The translations under genes were made by a program, and so were the position numbers. Below are positions 34,643-44,660 of a stretch of 64,000 bases of DNA, one piece after another. Origin of the DNA: Flaccisagitta enflata (lineage: Eukaryota; Chaetognatha; Sagittoidea; Aphragmophora); assembly GCA_965153355.1 (NCBI GenBank), contig OZ231127.1, positions 78,678,001 to 78,742,000 of the forward strand, in the 5' to 3' direction. Within the stretch, counting starts at the first letter, position 1. Every line of letters begins with the position of its first letter. Below the pieces are notes generated by a model. That model had not been told where the DNA came from and made no database searches. It saw nothing but the letters and a program-made list of their open reading frames with translations.

Positions 34643-34816
34643 TCTTCCTGTCCGTCTGTGCTGTGGGCCTGTCACTCTTTTTCTGATCGAGAGCCTGTCT
34701 TTGTCTTCTCTCTCTTTCTTTGTTCGCCTTCCTGTTTGTACGTCTATCTGAGCTGAGTGGCTATAGTAATTAGCTTGTCTGTCTCTGGCTGTCTATCTCT
34801 GTCCTCTGCTCACCCT

Positions 34817-34818
<2 letters not shown>

Positions 34819-34869
<51 letters not shown>
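34819..34869. repeat. (CT)n microsatellite
   Basis: Perfect CT array of about 50 bp. Confidence 0.96.
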
Positions 34870-34871
<2 letters not shown>

Positions 34872-35246
34872 TCAGTTCTTAGACCACACGCAACGACATC
34901 AGATCGATCTTTCCTCAAGGGCAAAAAATAACATAATTTTTCCCCCTTGGTTTTGTTGTCATTCCCCCTTATGTGATTTTAATTTGATCATTTTTCTTGT
35001 GGGGGTGAACATTGGCCCTTATTAAGATATTTCATGGATCATTTCTAAAGTGATTTTTTGAGGTCTACCCACCAACATCGAGTTATCTAGTTGATGTCGT
35101 AATGGACTTTTTTCATTTGAAAATTGGTTGTGTTCTGTCAAACATTATGTCAGACTTATCATGACAGCCATCATAGCCCATTCGCAGAAAAAGACTCATG
35201 AATACACCTTTGCTCTCCACAAACAGAGGGAGGCCCACGAAACAGT

Positions 35247-35382
35247 CTTAGTCGCGGATTGACCATCCGTCCATCCGTCTGTACGTTGGTTCGTCTCTAA
35301 TGCTCAAGTTGAGTGCAAAACCGAATTTTCGCCCCTGCTTAAACCGTCCGCGACGATATTGTCGCCGCGGTCAACGTTGTTT
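35247..35382 (+). mobile_element. Family B2-like element, short
   Basis: TTAGTCGCGGATTGACCATC, CCGTC units, CAAGTTGAGTGCAAAACCGA, TTTTCGCCCCTGCTTAAACC, GTCCGCGACGATATTGTCGC and an ACGTTGTTTC end. Confidence 0.7.
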
Positions 35383-35416
35383 CCTTTAAAACATAAGCAT
35401 TTAGCACTGGACAATC

Positions 35417-35610
35417 TTAGTCGCGTGCTCGCGACTCTACAACCTGCTATGTTGTTCGAACGGTCTGGCAGACGGTCGGTCGTCGTTAGCTTTCTCAGCA
35501 TTTTCAGGCGTCTTTTGCATTACTGCCCCTGCCCAAATGCTTGAGCATGTTTCATCACTGCCCCTGCCCACCCACACGCGACTTTGGTGGCCGTGTATCC
35601 GGCCTTGTTT
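35417..35610 (+). mobile_element. Family B element, complete copy
   Basis: A perfect hairpin (AGTCGCG, loop TGCT, CGCGACT), CTCTACAACCTGCTATGTTG, TTTTTGCATTACTGCCCCTG, CCCAAATGCTTGAGCATG, CACACGCGACTTTGGTGGCC and CGTGTATCCGGCCTTGTTT. It lies 35 bp downstream of another B copy in the same orientation. Confidence 0.85.
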
Positions 35611-35634
35611 AATTTCACATGGAAATTTGTAGCC

Positions 35635-35793
35635 CCGCTTAAAATCGGTCTGCACGTTCCTCCATCCGCCCGTCCTAACCTCAATCAATTCTGGCATTTA
35701 TAAGCTTTTCGACCCCACGGCCCTTACCCATATGTCCGAGTGACATTTTCTTTCAATGCTGCTTGCCACCTGCAGTCCTGCACGCGCCTTGTT
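35635..35793 (+). mobile_element. Family B element, strongly diverged
   Basis: Order of boxes preserved but weak: CTGCACGTTCCTCCATCCGC, CCACGGCCCTTACCCATATG, CCACCTGCAGTCCTGCACGC and the GCCTTGTTTAG end. It is the third B-like unit in a row. Confidence 0.45.
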
Positions 35794-36230
35794 TAGTACT
35801 AACTAGCAATAAAAGAATAAATCAATATAGAAAATAAATAATTCTATACACACCTGATTCAACTGACTCATATGCCACAAGCTGCTGGCTTACATAAGTC
35901 ATTTTCTGAGCTTCTTGTCCCGGCCTCGTGGGTGGCCAAAGAAATCATCCAAAAGATCGGCAAAGCATGAATCGTCTTATAACTCTTATGACGCAGTGTA
36001 CGGGGAGAAGAAATTTCATGCGTCATAACAATTTTATAGATATTTTATATATTTTTATATTATTTTTCTATAATTTTTTTTATCAAAAAAATGTTTTTTT
36101 AATGTTGAACAAGAAAATTTTGCATAGATAATCACTAGAATACAGACTTGATGTACATAAAGTATTGAAAAAAGGTAGAAAAAAGAAGATTTTTTGCAGA
36201 AAATTATACTTTGTCATCTGACTCCTGTTA

Positions 36231-36370
36231 GGTGAAATTATATCATTGCATGAAAATAAAGAAATTTGCATTTCCAAAAACATGGCCTCTTTTTAAATAC
36301 ACATAAGATAAGGGCCATGTTTTTAGAAATGCAAAATTTTCTTTTTTGAGGCCGTGATATAATTTCACCC
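36231..36370. repeat. 138-bp palindrome (foldback)
   Basis: GGTGAAATTATATCATTGCA and TTTGCATTTCCAAAAACATG GCC are inverted at 36315-36369 (GGCCATGTTTTTAGAAATGC AAA and GATATAATTTCACCCAA). The loop is about 25 bp. Confidence 0.8.
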
Positions 36371-36898
36371 AACAACGTTTTAAAATTTTGTTCACCATTT
36401 TTCTCAGAAATTCAAACATTCAATTTTTATTTCTGATTGTTATGAGGCCGTAGTCAGTATACTGGGTTTAAAAACATTGTTAAAACTCCTTATACATTAT
36501 ATCAAAAATATTCAATTAAAATCCTAATAATATTTTTTGATCATAAACCTATATCACAAGCAAAAAGTAAAATGAAACCAAAATTTGCTGTTCCTGTACA
36601 CCATGACTTACATGAAAGTTGGACAACATTACTACTCAATAGGCTGGGTCCACCATGACGATTTCAGAATTAATCTTGCTCCAAGCACTTTTCATGTTCC
36701 AATGATATAATTAGAGTCATATCTACTCGCAAAATCGATTCTAACAAGATTTTGGCAGAACGTCATTGTGATATATACAGTGAATTTTGAGTAAAAAATG
36801 CCTTTTTTTTTCTTTTTCTTTATTTTTTTTTTTCTAAAAGCTGTACTGCACTTTAAATTGGCGTATATCAGCGCATGCATTTTTATGTGTATGAGAGC

Positions 36899-37160
<262 letters not shown>

Positions 37161-37553
37161 CGCGTGCGCATGTGTGCGTGCGCAAAACCGTGCCTCTTGG
37201 TTATTCGCTACATTGGCAATATGTCAGAACCATAGTTTTTTGTATTGGCGTTGGCCTAAGAGTTGAAGGACCAGTCACCAGTCCGTACTGTGAAGTTCAA
37301 AACAAGCCCGATCGGGCCACAATACTTCCCAACTGTATCACTGCGATTGTGATTGACACATGTGGAGATAGACAGATGAACATAAAGACATAACATCGGA
37401 GAGACATAACAGAAAAAGCAGCCTCCCAAAATGTTTGTATCAATTGTTTGCTCTCGTCGTGGCAAAACAGAAAAGAAACGCAATATTCAGGAGGGGGTAA
37501 TGGACCGCCATACAGACAGACGGATGAACCTTCATTTTGAGATTTGAGGAGGG

Positions 37554-37709
37554 ATCTAACAAGTGATGCAGGGTCACCACGATTCGTAATCAATGGGAAG
37601 TACATATACAAACATACCATCGTCCAATTCTTTGTCATTCCGACCCAAAATTGAGTGCTGAATGCCGGAAAACCTTCGCGAAATATTTTTAGCTGTAATA
37701 TTTTCGTCA
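37554..37709. repeat. Dispersed repeat E, copy 1 (next to a B2 end)
   Basis: From 37577 to 37709 it matches, inverted, 42716-42843: GATTCGTAATCAATGGGAA, GTCCAATTCTTTGTCATTCC and CTGAATGCCGGAAAACC are shared with few changes. It is preceded by AACAAGTGATGCAGGGTCAC, the family B2 terminus. Confidence 0.8.
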
Positions 37710-37976
37710 GTCTGCTGATCTTTACAGCCTTCTTGATGATATAAATAGGAAAAAAATTGTTTACTTTATTTTCTTTATTATTTCTAAACGGGTTGGAAAA
37801 AAAAACTTGGTGTTGGTCTCGATTGAAAGATATTTAAAAATCAAAGATGGATCATGGATAAATTCAGGTTGAGGGCCCGTGAAGGGTCCTTCAGGGGCCC
37901 CTTAAGTGCCCAAAATGACCAAAATGGCAAAATATGACCAAAATCATGAGTACCTTCTGTTCTTTTTTCTTCAGCA

Positions 37977-38045
37977 AATCTGGCCGGATACATGGCTATC
38001 CAAATTGTGTGCTGGTGGGCACTGGGCAGGGGTAGTAATAAATGG
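37977..38045 (-). mobile_element. Family B 3' fragment
   Basis: TCTGGCCGGATACATGGCTA, a GCTGGTGGGCACTGGGCAGG box and GGTAGTAATAAATGG. The remainder is missing. Confidence 0.65.
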
Positions 38046-38499
38046 CCCCTATATAAGTATAAATGGATTGTTTCTGTTTGAGCAGGTTTTGTATCACATC
38101 ACTTATCATTTACATTCTGAATCTCCACAAAAATATTAAGAAATCAAAATTTTTGCAAAAAAAGGGTCAATTACCTCCCAATCATGAACAATCTGAGGGT
38201 TTCCAGTCAATCCATGTGAAAATTCAAAGGATATATTGATGTGAAGTTAATTAAAAACGCGATTCTGGAGTAAGAATTCTAAAAAATTTGTCAAATTTAA
38301 AAACTAGATGGAAGCTAAATTGCTTAAGCCAGTGCTTTGAAATTTTGCATGAACAAATGATAGGTTATGTGCTTTCAGACAAAATCAGTCCGAATTTCTC
38401 AAAATGAATACCTTAAGCACTATAAGGGTTTTTCTGGTATCAGTTGCTTTTGATTGCAGGGTAAGAGGCCTGATGGGGTGGGACAGACGTAGACGGACA

Positions 38500-38570
38500 A
38501 ACTGACGGACAAACAATATTCCACAGTGTTCCACAAGACTTTGTCCCCTTTGGAGCCGCAGACCAAAAAC
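38500..38570 (-). mobile_element. Family A right arm (solo)
   Basis: CAGTGTTCCACAAGACTTTG TCCCCTTTGGAGCCGCAGAC matches the inverted arm of family A. It is preceded by CGGACAAACTGACGGAC units. The other arm was not found. Confidence 0.6.
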
Positions 38571-38744
38571 CAGTCTATCCATCCATTAGTCCATCACATT
38601 GCACTTTTTTGGCGGTTTTTTAGTCTTAGGCCTCAAGGCTCCTGTCCAAATGCCTTAATAACCTCAAATACAGCCCCTGCTCTCCCGCACATAAATTGAC
38701 TAGCTATGTATAGTGTGTATGCGTTCTCATTTTTTTTCTTTTTT

Positions 38745-38828
38745 TTACTCACATGCTACGTGACTCTACAACCTGCTATGTCTGTCCATCTGTCCGTCTG
38801 TCCATTAGTTGGTTGGTTCGTTGGTCAT
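38745..38828 (+). mobile_element. Family B 5' half fused to family A
   Basis: The hairpin TCACATGCTACGTGACT, CTCTACAACCTGCTATGTCT and TTGGTTGG units belong to family B. At 38829 the sequence passes directly into TTTTTGGGCAGCGGCCCCAA of family A. A diverged B 3' part lies just before it (38600-38716). Confidence 0.75.
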
Positions 38829-39840
38829 CTTTTTGGGCAGCGGCCCCAAAGGGGTTGATGATCAATGCTTTCACACAGGGGAATTTTCTCCTCCTCCTCC
38901 TTCTCCTTCTCCATACCCCCCCCTCCTCCAGGCCCATATCTCAGCCTAGAAGCCCATATCCCAGCCTCAAGGCCCAAATCCCAGTCTTGAGGCCCACATC
39001 CCAGTCTTGAGGTCCAAATCCCAATTTCAAGGCCCAAATCCCATCCTACAGTATGTTTATTCTCAAATGAAACGAAAGATGACGGCATAAATCCAAAATG
39101 AATTGAGATAATCAAATTCCGAAAAAAGTTCCTGAAAGAGTATGTTCTGGCATTTATTTGTGCAAAATATTAGCCTTTTGGGTCAAATAGCTTAGCTTCA
39201 ATCTACATTTGAAGATAAAACATGAATTGTTATTTGTTACTTTTTCCCACTGGAGACAAAAGATGAAATTTTTAAATTTTGCTATTTTTTCAACAAAAAT
39301 GGTAATTCTTTATCTCAACAGGCAATGTATGTGGTATTTCGGATAGCAGATAAGGTTTTTCTTGCTTACTGGTTCAAATTAACTAAAAAATCTCAAAAAA
39401 CAATTTTTTTTGACTGAAAATAGAAGAAAATAAAGTGATATTGTGATTTTTACAATTTTGCTTTAAATGCGGATTGAAGCTAGACTAATTGAGATCTAAG
39501 GCTAAGATTTGGCACAAACAATTGCCAGACCATACTCTTTTAGGAACTTTTTTTCAAAATTTGATTAACTCAATTCATTTAGGATTTATGCCGTCATCTT
39601 TTGTTTCATTTGAGAATAAACATACTGTAAAGCCAAAATCCTTCTTTGGGGCCCAAATTCTGGCTTTGAGGGATTTGGGCCTCAAGACTGGGATTTGGGC
39701 CTCGAGGCTGGGATATGGGCTTCTAGGCTGAGATATGGGCCTGAAGAGCAGATTTAAGATCAGGCGGCAGGCCTGAGGCTCAAAGGGCAGATTTGAGGTC
39801 TTGAATGCTGATTTGAGGCCTGGAGGGCTGATTTGAGGAC
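38829..39840. mobile_element. Family A element interrupted by a MITE
   Basis: The left arm GGGCAGCGGCCCCAAAGGGG at 38834 is followed by TCACACAGGGG and units of 'GGCCCAAATCCCAGCCT' to 39045. The MITE 39049-39627 intervenes, and inverted units (GGATTTGGGCCTCAAGACTG) run from 39640 to about 39840. Before the MITE arrived, the interior was itself a large inverted repeat. Confidence 0.75.
39049..39627. mobile_element. 579-bp MITE with TA duplication, nested in family A
   Basis: TA flanks (39047-39048 and 39628-39629). The ends CAGTATGTTTATTCTCAAAT GAAACGAAAGATGACGGCAT are inverted at the right as ATGCCGTCATCTTTTGTTTC ATTTGAGAATAAACATACTG. The arms continue for over 100 bp. No coding sequence. 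CAGT ends with TA duplication fit the Tc1/mariner group. Confidence 0.9.
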
Positions 39841-39841
39841 T

Positions 39842-40300
39842 TGTTTTTTAGTCGCATGCTATGTGACTCTACAACCTGCTTTGTCTGTCCATCAGCTGGT
39901 TGGTTGGTTGGTTGGTCCCCTTTTTTGGGCAGCAGCACCAAAGGGGACAAAGTCTTTTAGAACACAGGGGATGTGTGTTCGTTCATCTGATTGTTCTTCA
40001 ATTTGTTTGTCCCCCCCCATGGCAACTCAGACCTCAAATTAGGCCTCTCAGGCCTCAAATCAGACCTATAGGGCCTCAAATCAGGTCTCTAGGGGCTCAA
40101 GTCAGCCCTCTCAGGCCTCAAATCCAGCCTTTCAGACCTCTTATACCTCAACTCAGCCTTCACAGGACTCAAATCAGCCCTCACAGACCTCAAATCAGCC
40201 CTAACATACCTCAAATCAGGCCTTGGGTCTCAAATGAGCCCACTCAGGCTTCAAATCAACCCAAAGGCAGTAAATGGTCACGGTACCCGTGCCCTGCTTG
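39842..40300 (+). mobile_element. Second B-A chimera
   Basis: The family B hairpin AGTCGCATGCTATGTGACT (39849), CTCTACAACCTGCTTTGTCT and TTGGTTGG units run straight into TTTTTTGGGCAGCAGCACCA of family A at 39918. 'CAGGCCTCAAATCAG' units follow to 40260, and then GGTCACGGTACCCGTGCCCT GCTTGA, the second terminal module of A. Confidence 0.78.
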
Positions 40301-40498
40301 AGTAGCATGTGATTTAAGTCGAGGGGGAGCATAGCAGCAGCCCCAAAGGGGACGAAGTCCTGTAGAACACAGGGGAAATCTGTCCATCTGTCCATCCATC
40401 AGCCATATGGTCCAGATCTAAGCAAAATGGCCCAAATCTAAGCAAAATGGCCCAAAACCAAGCAAAATGGCTCAAATCTGGTCAGAATCTAGGTATAA
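40300..40498 (+). mobile_element. Family A fragment
   Basis: Starts within the terminal module and has AGCAGCAGCCCCAAAGGGGA then CGAAGTCCTGTAGAACACAG GGG. TCTAAGCAAAATGGCCCAAA units fill the interior. The right arm is missing because the next A element begins. Confidence 0.65.
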
Positions 40499-41016
40499 CA
40501 GGTCGCCCAAGGGCAATATGTGGTCAGCGATACCCGTTGCCCTGCTTTGCGTGATTGTAAGATCGAGTGAGAGGAAGCAGGGCAGCGGCCCCGAAGGGGA
40601 CGAAGTCCTGTAGAACACAGGGGGACTTTCGTTTGTCATTCCGTCCATCCGTCCATCCGTCCATTCCTCCGTCCGTTCCCCCCAGGCCCTCTCAGGCCCA
40701 AAATCTGCCCTCTCAGGCCTGAAACTTACCCTCTCAGACCCGAAATCTGCCCCCTCAGGCCTTGAATCTGTGAGGGCAGATTTCAGGCCTGAGAGGACAG
40801 ATTTTAGGCCTAAGAGCAGATTTCAGGCCTGAGAGGGCAGATTTCAGGCCTTAAAGGGCAGATTTCAGGTCTGAGAGGACAGATTTCAGGCCTAAGAGAG
40901 CAGATTTCAGGCCTGAGAGGGCCTGGGGGGGACGAACGGACGAACGGACGGAATGACGAACGAAAGTCCCCCTGTGTTCTACAGGACTTCGTCCCCTTTG
41001 CGGCCGCTGCCCAAAA
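40499..41016 (+). mobile_element. Family A foldback element, complete reference copy
   Basis: Terminal module CAGGTCGCCCAAGGGCAATA TGTGGTCAGCGATACCCGTT GCCCTGC at 40499-40548. It is followed by the arm AGCAGGGCAGCGGCCCCGAA GGGGACGAAGTCCTGTAGAA at 40577. The interior (40685-40930) is made of 'CTCAGGCCTGAAATCTGCCC' units, themselves inverted about an axis near 40775. The right arm GAAAGTCCCCCTGTGTTCTA CAGGACTTCG ends in GGCCGCTGCCCAAAA at 41015. Confidence 0.88.
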
Positions 41017-41445
41017 GGCCACAACATAGGTCTAAGGGGCCAAAATGATATACCTCAGGCCAAAATTGGGGTTTACTAGCCAGATTTGGGCCATTTTGCT
41101 TGAATTTGAGCCATTATGCTAGGATTTGGGCTATTTTGCAGAATTGGGGTCAGAATAGGCACCAAAGGAGACAAAGCCCTGAAGATGAGGCGAGGGGGGG
41201 GGATGGACGGACGTACGGATGGACAGACGCACATAAATATGGATGGATGGACAGATTCCCCCTGTGTTCTACAGGACTTTGTCCCCTTTGGGGCCGCTGC
41301 CCAAAAAACCTTCTCAGGCTTCAAATTTGCCCCCTCAACCCTCAGTTCATGGATGGATGGACAGGCCGCTGCCCTGCTTCCCCCATTCAGATTCACAATC
41401 ATGAAAAGCAGGGCAAGGGGTATTGCCAGGGTCCGACAAAATTTT
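41017..41445. mobile_element. Degenerate family A pieces
   Basis: 'GGCCAAAATTGGGG' units (41030-41150), an arm (41257-41308: CCCTGTGTTCTACAGGACTT TGTCCCCTTTGGGGCCGC), more units, and a terminal module with GCCGCTGCCCTGCTTCCCCC and AAAGCAGGGCAAGGGGTATT GCC (41397-41425). At least two elements are merged here. Confidence 0.7.
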
Positions 41446-41720
41446 TTGCTGCCTACGAGCACAAAATTTTTTACTGGTTCCTGACTACAAAATTTGCGTA
41501 TAATTCTTGTAAGACTGAAATGGCAAAAAATCAAAGCAGGGATTGTTTTAAAGGTTCTCATTGTTTTCATCACTTAACCTTGTGGCTTATGTAGAAAGGA
41601 CTAAAAAAATACATTGCATATGAAAAAATACTTTGTAGCAAATTTATGTTTTGATATAAAAGTCACTTGATAAGATATTCGGTAGGCAATAGGATAAAAC
41701 TTTGTTATTTTCTTTCTTCT

Positions 41721-41951
41721 TTTTTAGTCACATGCTACGCGACTCTACACCCTGCTTTGTTGGTCGGTCGGTCTGTCCGTCCGTGAGTCCGTGGGTCTGT
41801 CAGTCCATTGGTCCGTCCGTCACACTTTTACTTTTTTTGGGTTTTTGCGATTTTTGGCCTCACTGCTCCTGCCCAAATGATGGAGTACCCTCAATTATGG
41901 CCCCTGCCCACCCGCACGCGACTGGGGTAGCCGTGTATCCGGCCTTGTTTT
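41721..41951 (+). mobile_element. Family B element, complete copy
   Basis: AGTCACATGCTACGCGACT hairpin (two stem mismatches), CTCTACACCCTGCTTTGTTG, GTCCGT units, CTCACTGCTCCTGCCCAAAT, GCCCCTGCCCACCCGCACGC, GACTGGGGTAGCCGTGTATC and CGGCCTTGTTTTC. A pyrimidine-rich tract follows to 42080. Confidence 0.85.
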
Positions 41952-42164
41952 CTCTTGAATTCTCTTTCTCTCTCTTTCTTTCTCTTTCTTTTTCTCTCTT
42001 CTTTCTTTTTCCCCTCTTTTTTTTCTTTTTCTTTTCTTTTTCCTTTTTTTTCTCCTGTTTCCCTTTTTTTTCCTGTTTTACCGCGTCTTTTCTTTGCTCT
42101 GCTGCCTACAAGACAGCTGGCTGCCTTGGAGCAATGCTCCCGTGCTCCCGCACTTTGTCGTACC

Positions 42165-42345
42165 CTGGGTATTGCTGACCACATATTGCCCTTGAGCAAC
42201 TGGTTTGGCCTGAAGAGCAGTTTTGAGGTCAGGTGTCAGGGTTGAGGCCTAAAGGGCAGATTTGAGGTATTGAAAGCTGATTGGAAGCCTGGAGGTCTTG
42301 AGAGCAGATATGAGGTCTGGAAAGCTGATTTGAGGACAAGATCTC
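42165..42345 (-). mobile_element. Family A terminal module plus interior units
   Basis: GGGTATTGCTGACCACATAT TGCCCTTGAGCAACTGG, followed by units GGCCTGAAGAGCAGTTTTGA GG. The arms are not visible. Confidence 0.6.
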
Positions 42346-42715
42346 TTTTATTACCCTGTAAGAAGCGGTTGACGAGGTGCTGGAGCATACCGATTATCTG
42401 AAGCGCTCATCCAGGCAATTACAACATACAAACAGATACCTATTCATGGAACTTTATCACTTTCACGCAAAAAAACAAAAGAATCTGACAAGGCGCCTTC
42501 AAGAGTAAAGAAGATGCAGTTGACGACCCATTCCAGCATACCCTCCAGTAGGGACTGGAAATTGTCAGACCAAACAACCAAATTGTTCAAAAGTTAATTA
42601 TTCTATACATTAATATCAATTTTAAGGGTCTCCACAGACATTAATTATCAGAGTGACTCCTTTATGCTCAAAACTGATTTGCATCTTCAATACCTTGGGT
42701 GGAGAGGGCGATGGA

Positions 42716-42843
42716 CGAAAATATTACAGCTAAAAATATTTCGCGACGGTTTTCCGGCATTCAGCACACAATTTTGAGGTGGAATGAAAAAGAATTGGAC
42801 AATGGTCTGTTTGTAAATGTATTTCCCATTAATTACGAATCGT
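42716..42843. repeat. Dispersed repeat E, copy 2
   Basis: Inverted relative to 37577-37709 and similar over its full length. It immediately abuts a family B2 copy in minus orientation. Confidence 0.8.
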
Positions 42844-43061
42844 GTCACAATATCGTTGCAGACGGGTGGGTAGGGGCATCCAACCCTCAGCCTTACCCCA
42901 ACCACACCCCCAACCCCCCTCCAACACACTCACACACAAACATTACCAACTGCAGCATCATAAATACGCGTTTTTTGCGTTTTCAAGTCGAGCGTGACAA
43001 CTCGAGAGACCGACGAACGGACAAAGCCTCCTATAGAGTTGCTTGTCCGCAACTAAAAACT
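42844..43061 (-). mobile_element. Family B2 element
   Basis: Minus orientation: CACAATATCGTTGCAGACGG GTGGGTAGGGGCATCCAACC, CACACCCCCAACCCCC, AAGTCGAGCGTGAC, ACCGACGAACGGACAAAGCC, CCTATAGAG and the hairpin AGTTGCTTGTCCGCAACT. The outermost 15 bp of the B2 end are replaced by repeat E. Confidence 0.8.
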
Positions 43062-43126
43062 CAACTGTCCAATCTTTTTTTTCCGGACTCTGTTTTGACA
43101 GTGCTAGATATGAGGATGTTATAGGC

Positions 43127-43400
43127 ATGTGCTACACAACTACACCACGCCATGTTGGTCCGTTGTTTGAAACTTCTCCTGCGTCCCCCGACCCCGGCAC
43201 TCGAGACCCAAATCCCAGCCTTGAGGCCCATATACCAGCCTAGGGGCCCAAATTTCATCCTCGAGAATAAAATCCCAGCCTTAAGGACCAAGTCCTTGTC
43301 TCCCCTTTGTGGCTGCTGCCCTGCTCTCCCCCCCCCCCCAATTTCAATCACAACCTACTTCGGCAGAGCACGAGTACTGCTGACCATCTAAAACTTTTGC
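43127..43400 (+). mobile_element. B-A mosaic fragment
   Basis: A B-like start (ATGTGCTACACAACTACACC ACGCCATGTTGGTCCG), family A interior units (CCAAATCCCAGCCTTGAGGC), then the A arm CCTTTGTGGCTGCTGCCCTG and the module GCAGAGCACGAGTACTGCTG ACCATC. It is the third B-to-A fusion in the window. Confidence 0.6.
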
Positions 43401-43571
43401 GACTCTTTACTTTTTTGGCGTGTTGAGCTAATTCAGCTCACTTCTCCTGCCTAAATGCCTTCTCTATCACTGCTTCTGATTAATTGGGACAACAAACAGA
43501 CTCATCTGCCTCCGCACATGAGAAAACCGACAGTTTGAATCAGTGCCCTTTGGGTTCCCGAAATTGGCATG

Positions 43572-43940
43572 ATTAACAACAACAACAACCAGAACAACAA
43601 CAACAACCAGAACAACAACAACCAGAACAACAACAACAACCACAACAACAACAACCAGAACAACAACAACAACTAGAACAACAACAACAACCACAACAAC
43701 AACAACAACAACAACCACAACAACAACAACAACAACAACAACAACCAGAACAACAACAACAACCAGAACAACAACAACAACCAGAACAACAACAACAACC
43801 AGAACAACAACAACAACCAGAACAACAACAGCAACCAGAACAACAACCAGAACAACAACAACAACCAGAACAACAACAACCAGAACAACAACAACAACCA
43901 GAACAACAACCAGAACAACAACAATAACAACAACAAGGGG
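43572..43940. repeat. (AACAACAACCAG)n array
   Basis: AAC trinucleotides punctuated by CCAG every 9-21 bp for about 370 bp. CAGCAG and AAC units follow to 44150. The cysteine-, valine- and leucine-rich frames on the minus strand are artefacts. Confidence 0.95.
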
Positions 43941-44213
43941 TGGCCACTGCAGCAGAAGCAGCAGAAGCAGATACAGTAACAGTATCAAAAATCAAACAAA
44001 ACCATTCTCCACAAAAGTTGACAACAAATAACAACAACAACAACAACAGCAGAAGTAACGACAGCAACGGTAATAATGATACAAACTGAATCATTTTTTC
44101 ACATGTGGCAACAACAACAACAACAACAGCAACAGCAACAACAACAGTACAAGCACAAAAGACTTTCAGCTCAGTTGACGCTTTGGTGGTGGTGGGTAAA
44201 AGAGAGAAAAAAA

Positions 44214-44413
44214 ACGTTTTTAGTCGCGTGCTACATGACTACAACCCGCTTTGTCAGTCCGTCGGTTGGTCCGTCGGTCCGTCGGTCACACTTTACTTTT
44301 TTGGGGGTTTTGCGGTTTTTGGCCTCACTGCTCCTGCCCAAATGATCTGGTGACCTCTATAACAGCCCCTGCCCACCCGCACGCGACTGGGGTAGCCGTG
44401 TATCCGGCCATGT
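44214..44413 (+). mobile_element. Family B element, complete copy
   Basis: AGTCGCGTGCTACATGACT, ACAACCCGCTTTGTCAGTCC, GTCGGTCC units, CTCACTGCTCCTGCCCAAAT, GCCCCTGCCCACCCGCACGC, GACTGGGGTAGCCGTGTATC and CGGCCATGTTT. Confidence 0.85.
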
Positions 44414-44587
44414 TTGCCTTAAAATGGCAATTTTTCTGTACAATGACGTTCTGGTAAGATCATATTGGAAGTGATTTTGTGAGTCGACTGGGCTCTGATT
44501 ATGCATGAAGAAAAGGAAAATCACTTGGAGCAAAAGATATTTGCAAATGGCCATAATGAGCCCAGCCTACTACTCAACCCTACTCTA

Positions 44588-44660
44588 CTTAAGGATGAGA
44601 GCCTTGGAGCTCTCACTGGTGTTTCATCCGGACCCATCACAACTATCCTTAGTATTCAAA
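44588..44660 (+). repeat. Dispersed repeat D, copy 2
   Basis: GATGAGAGCCTTGGAGCTCT CACTGGTGTTTCATCCGGAC CCATCACAACTATCCTTAG. See the copy on the minus strand at 23153-23222. The following 44665-45860 is AT-rich with no recognisable gene. Confidence 0.65.

Noticed and set aside
43467-44094. Cysteine-rich and valine-rich frames that might resemble a membrane or metal-binding protein
   Set aside because: They are the minus-strand readings of the (AACAACAACCAG)n array.
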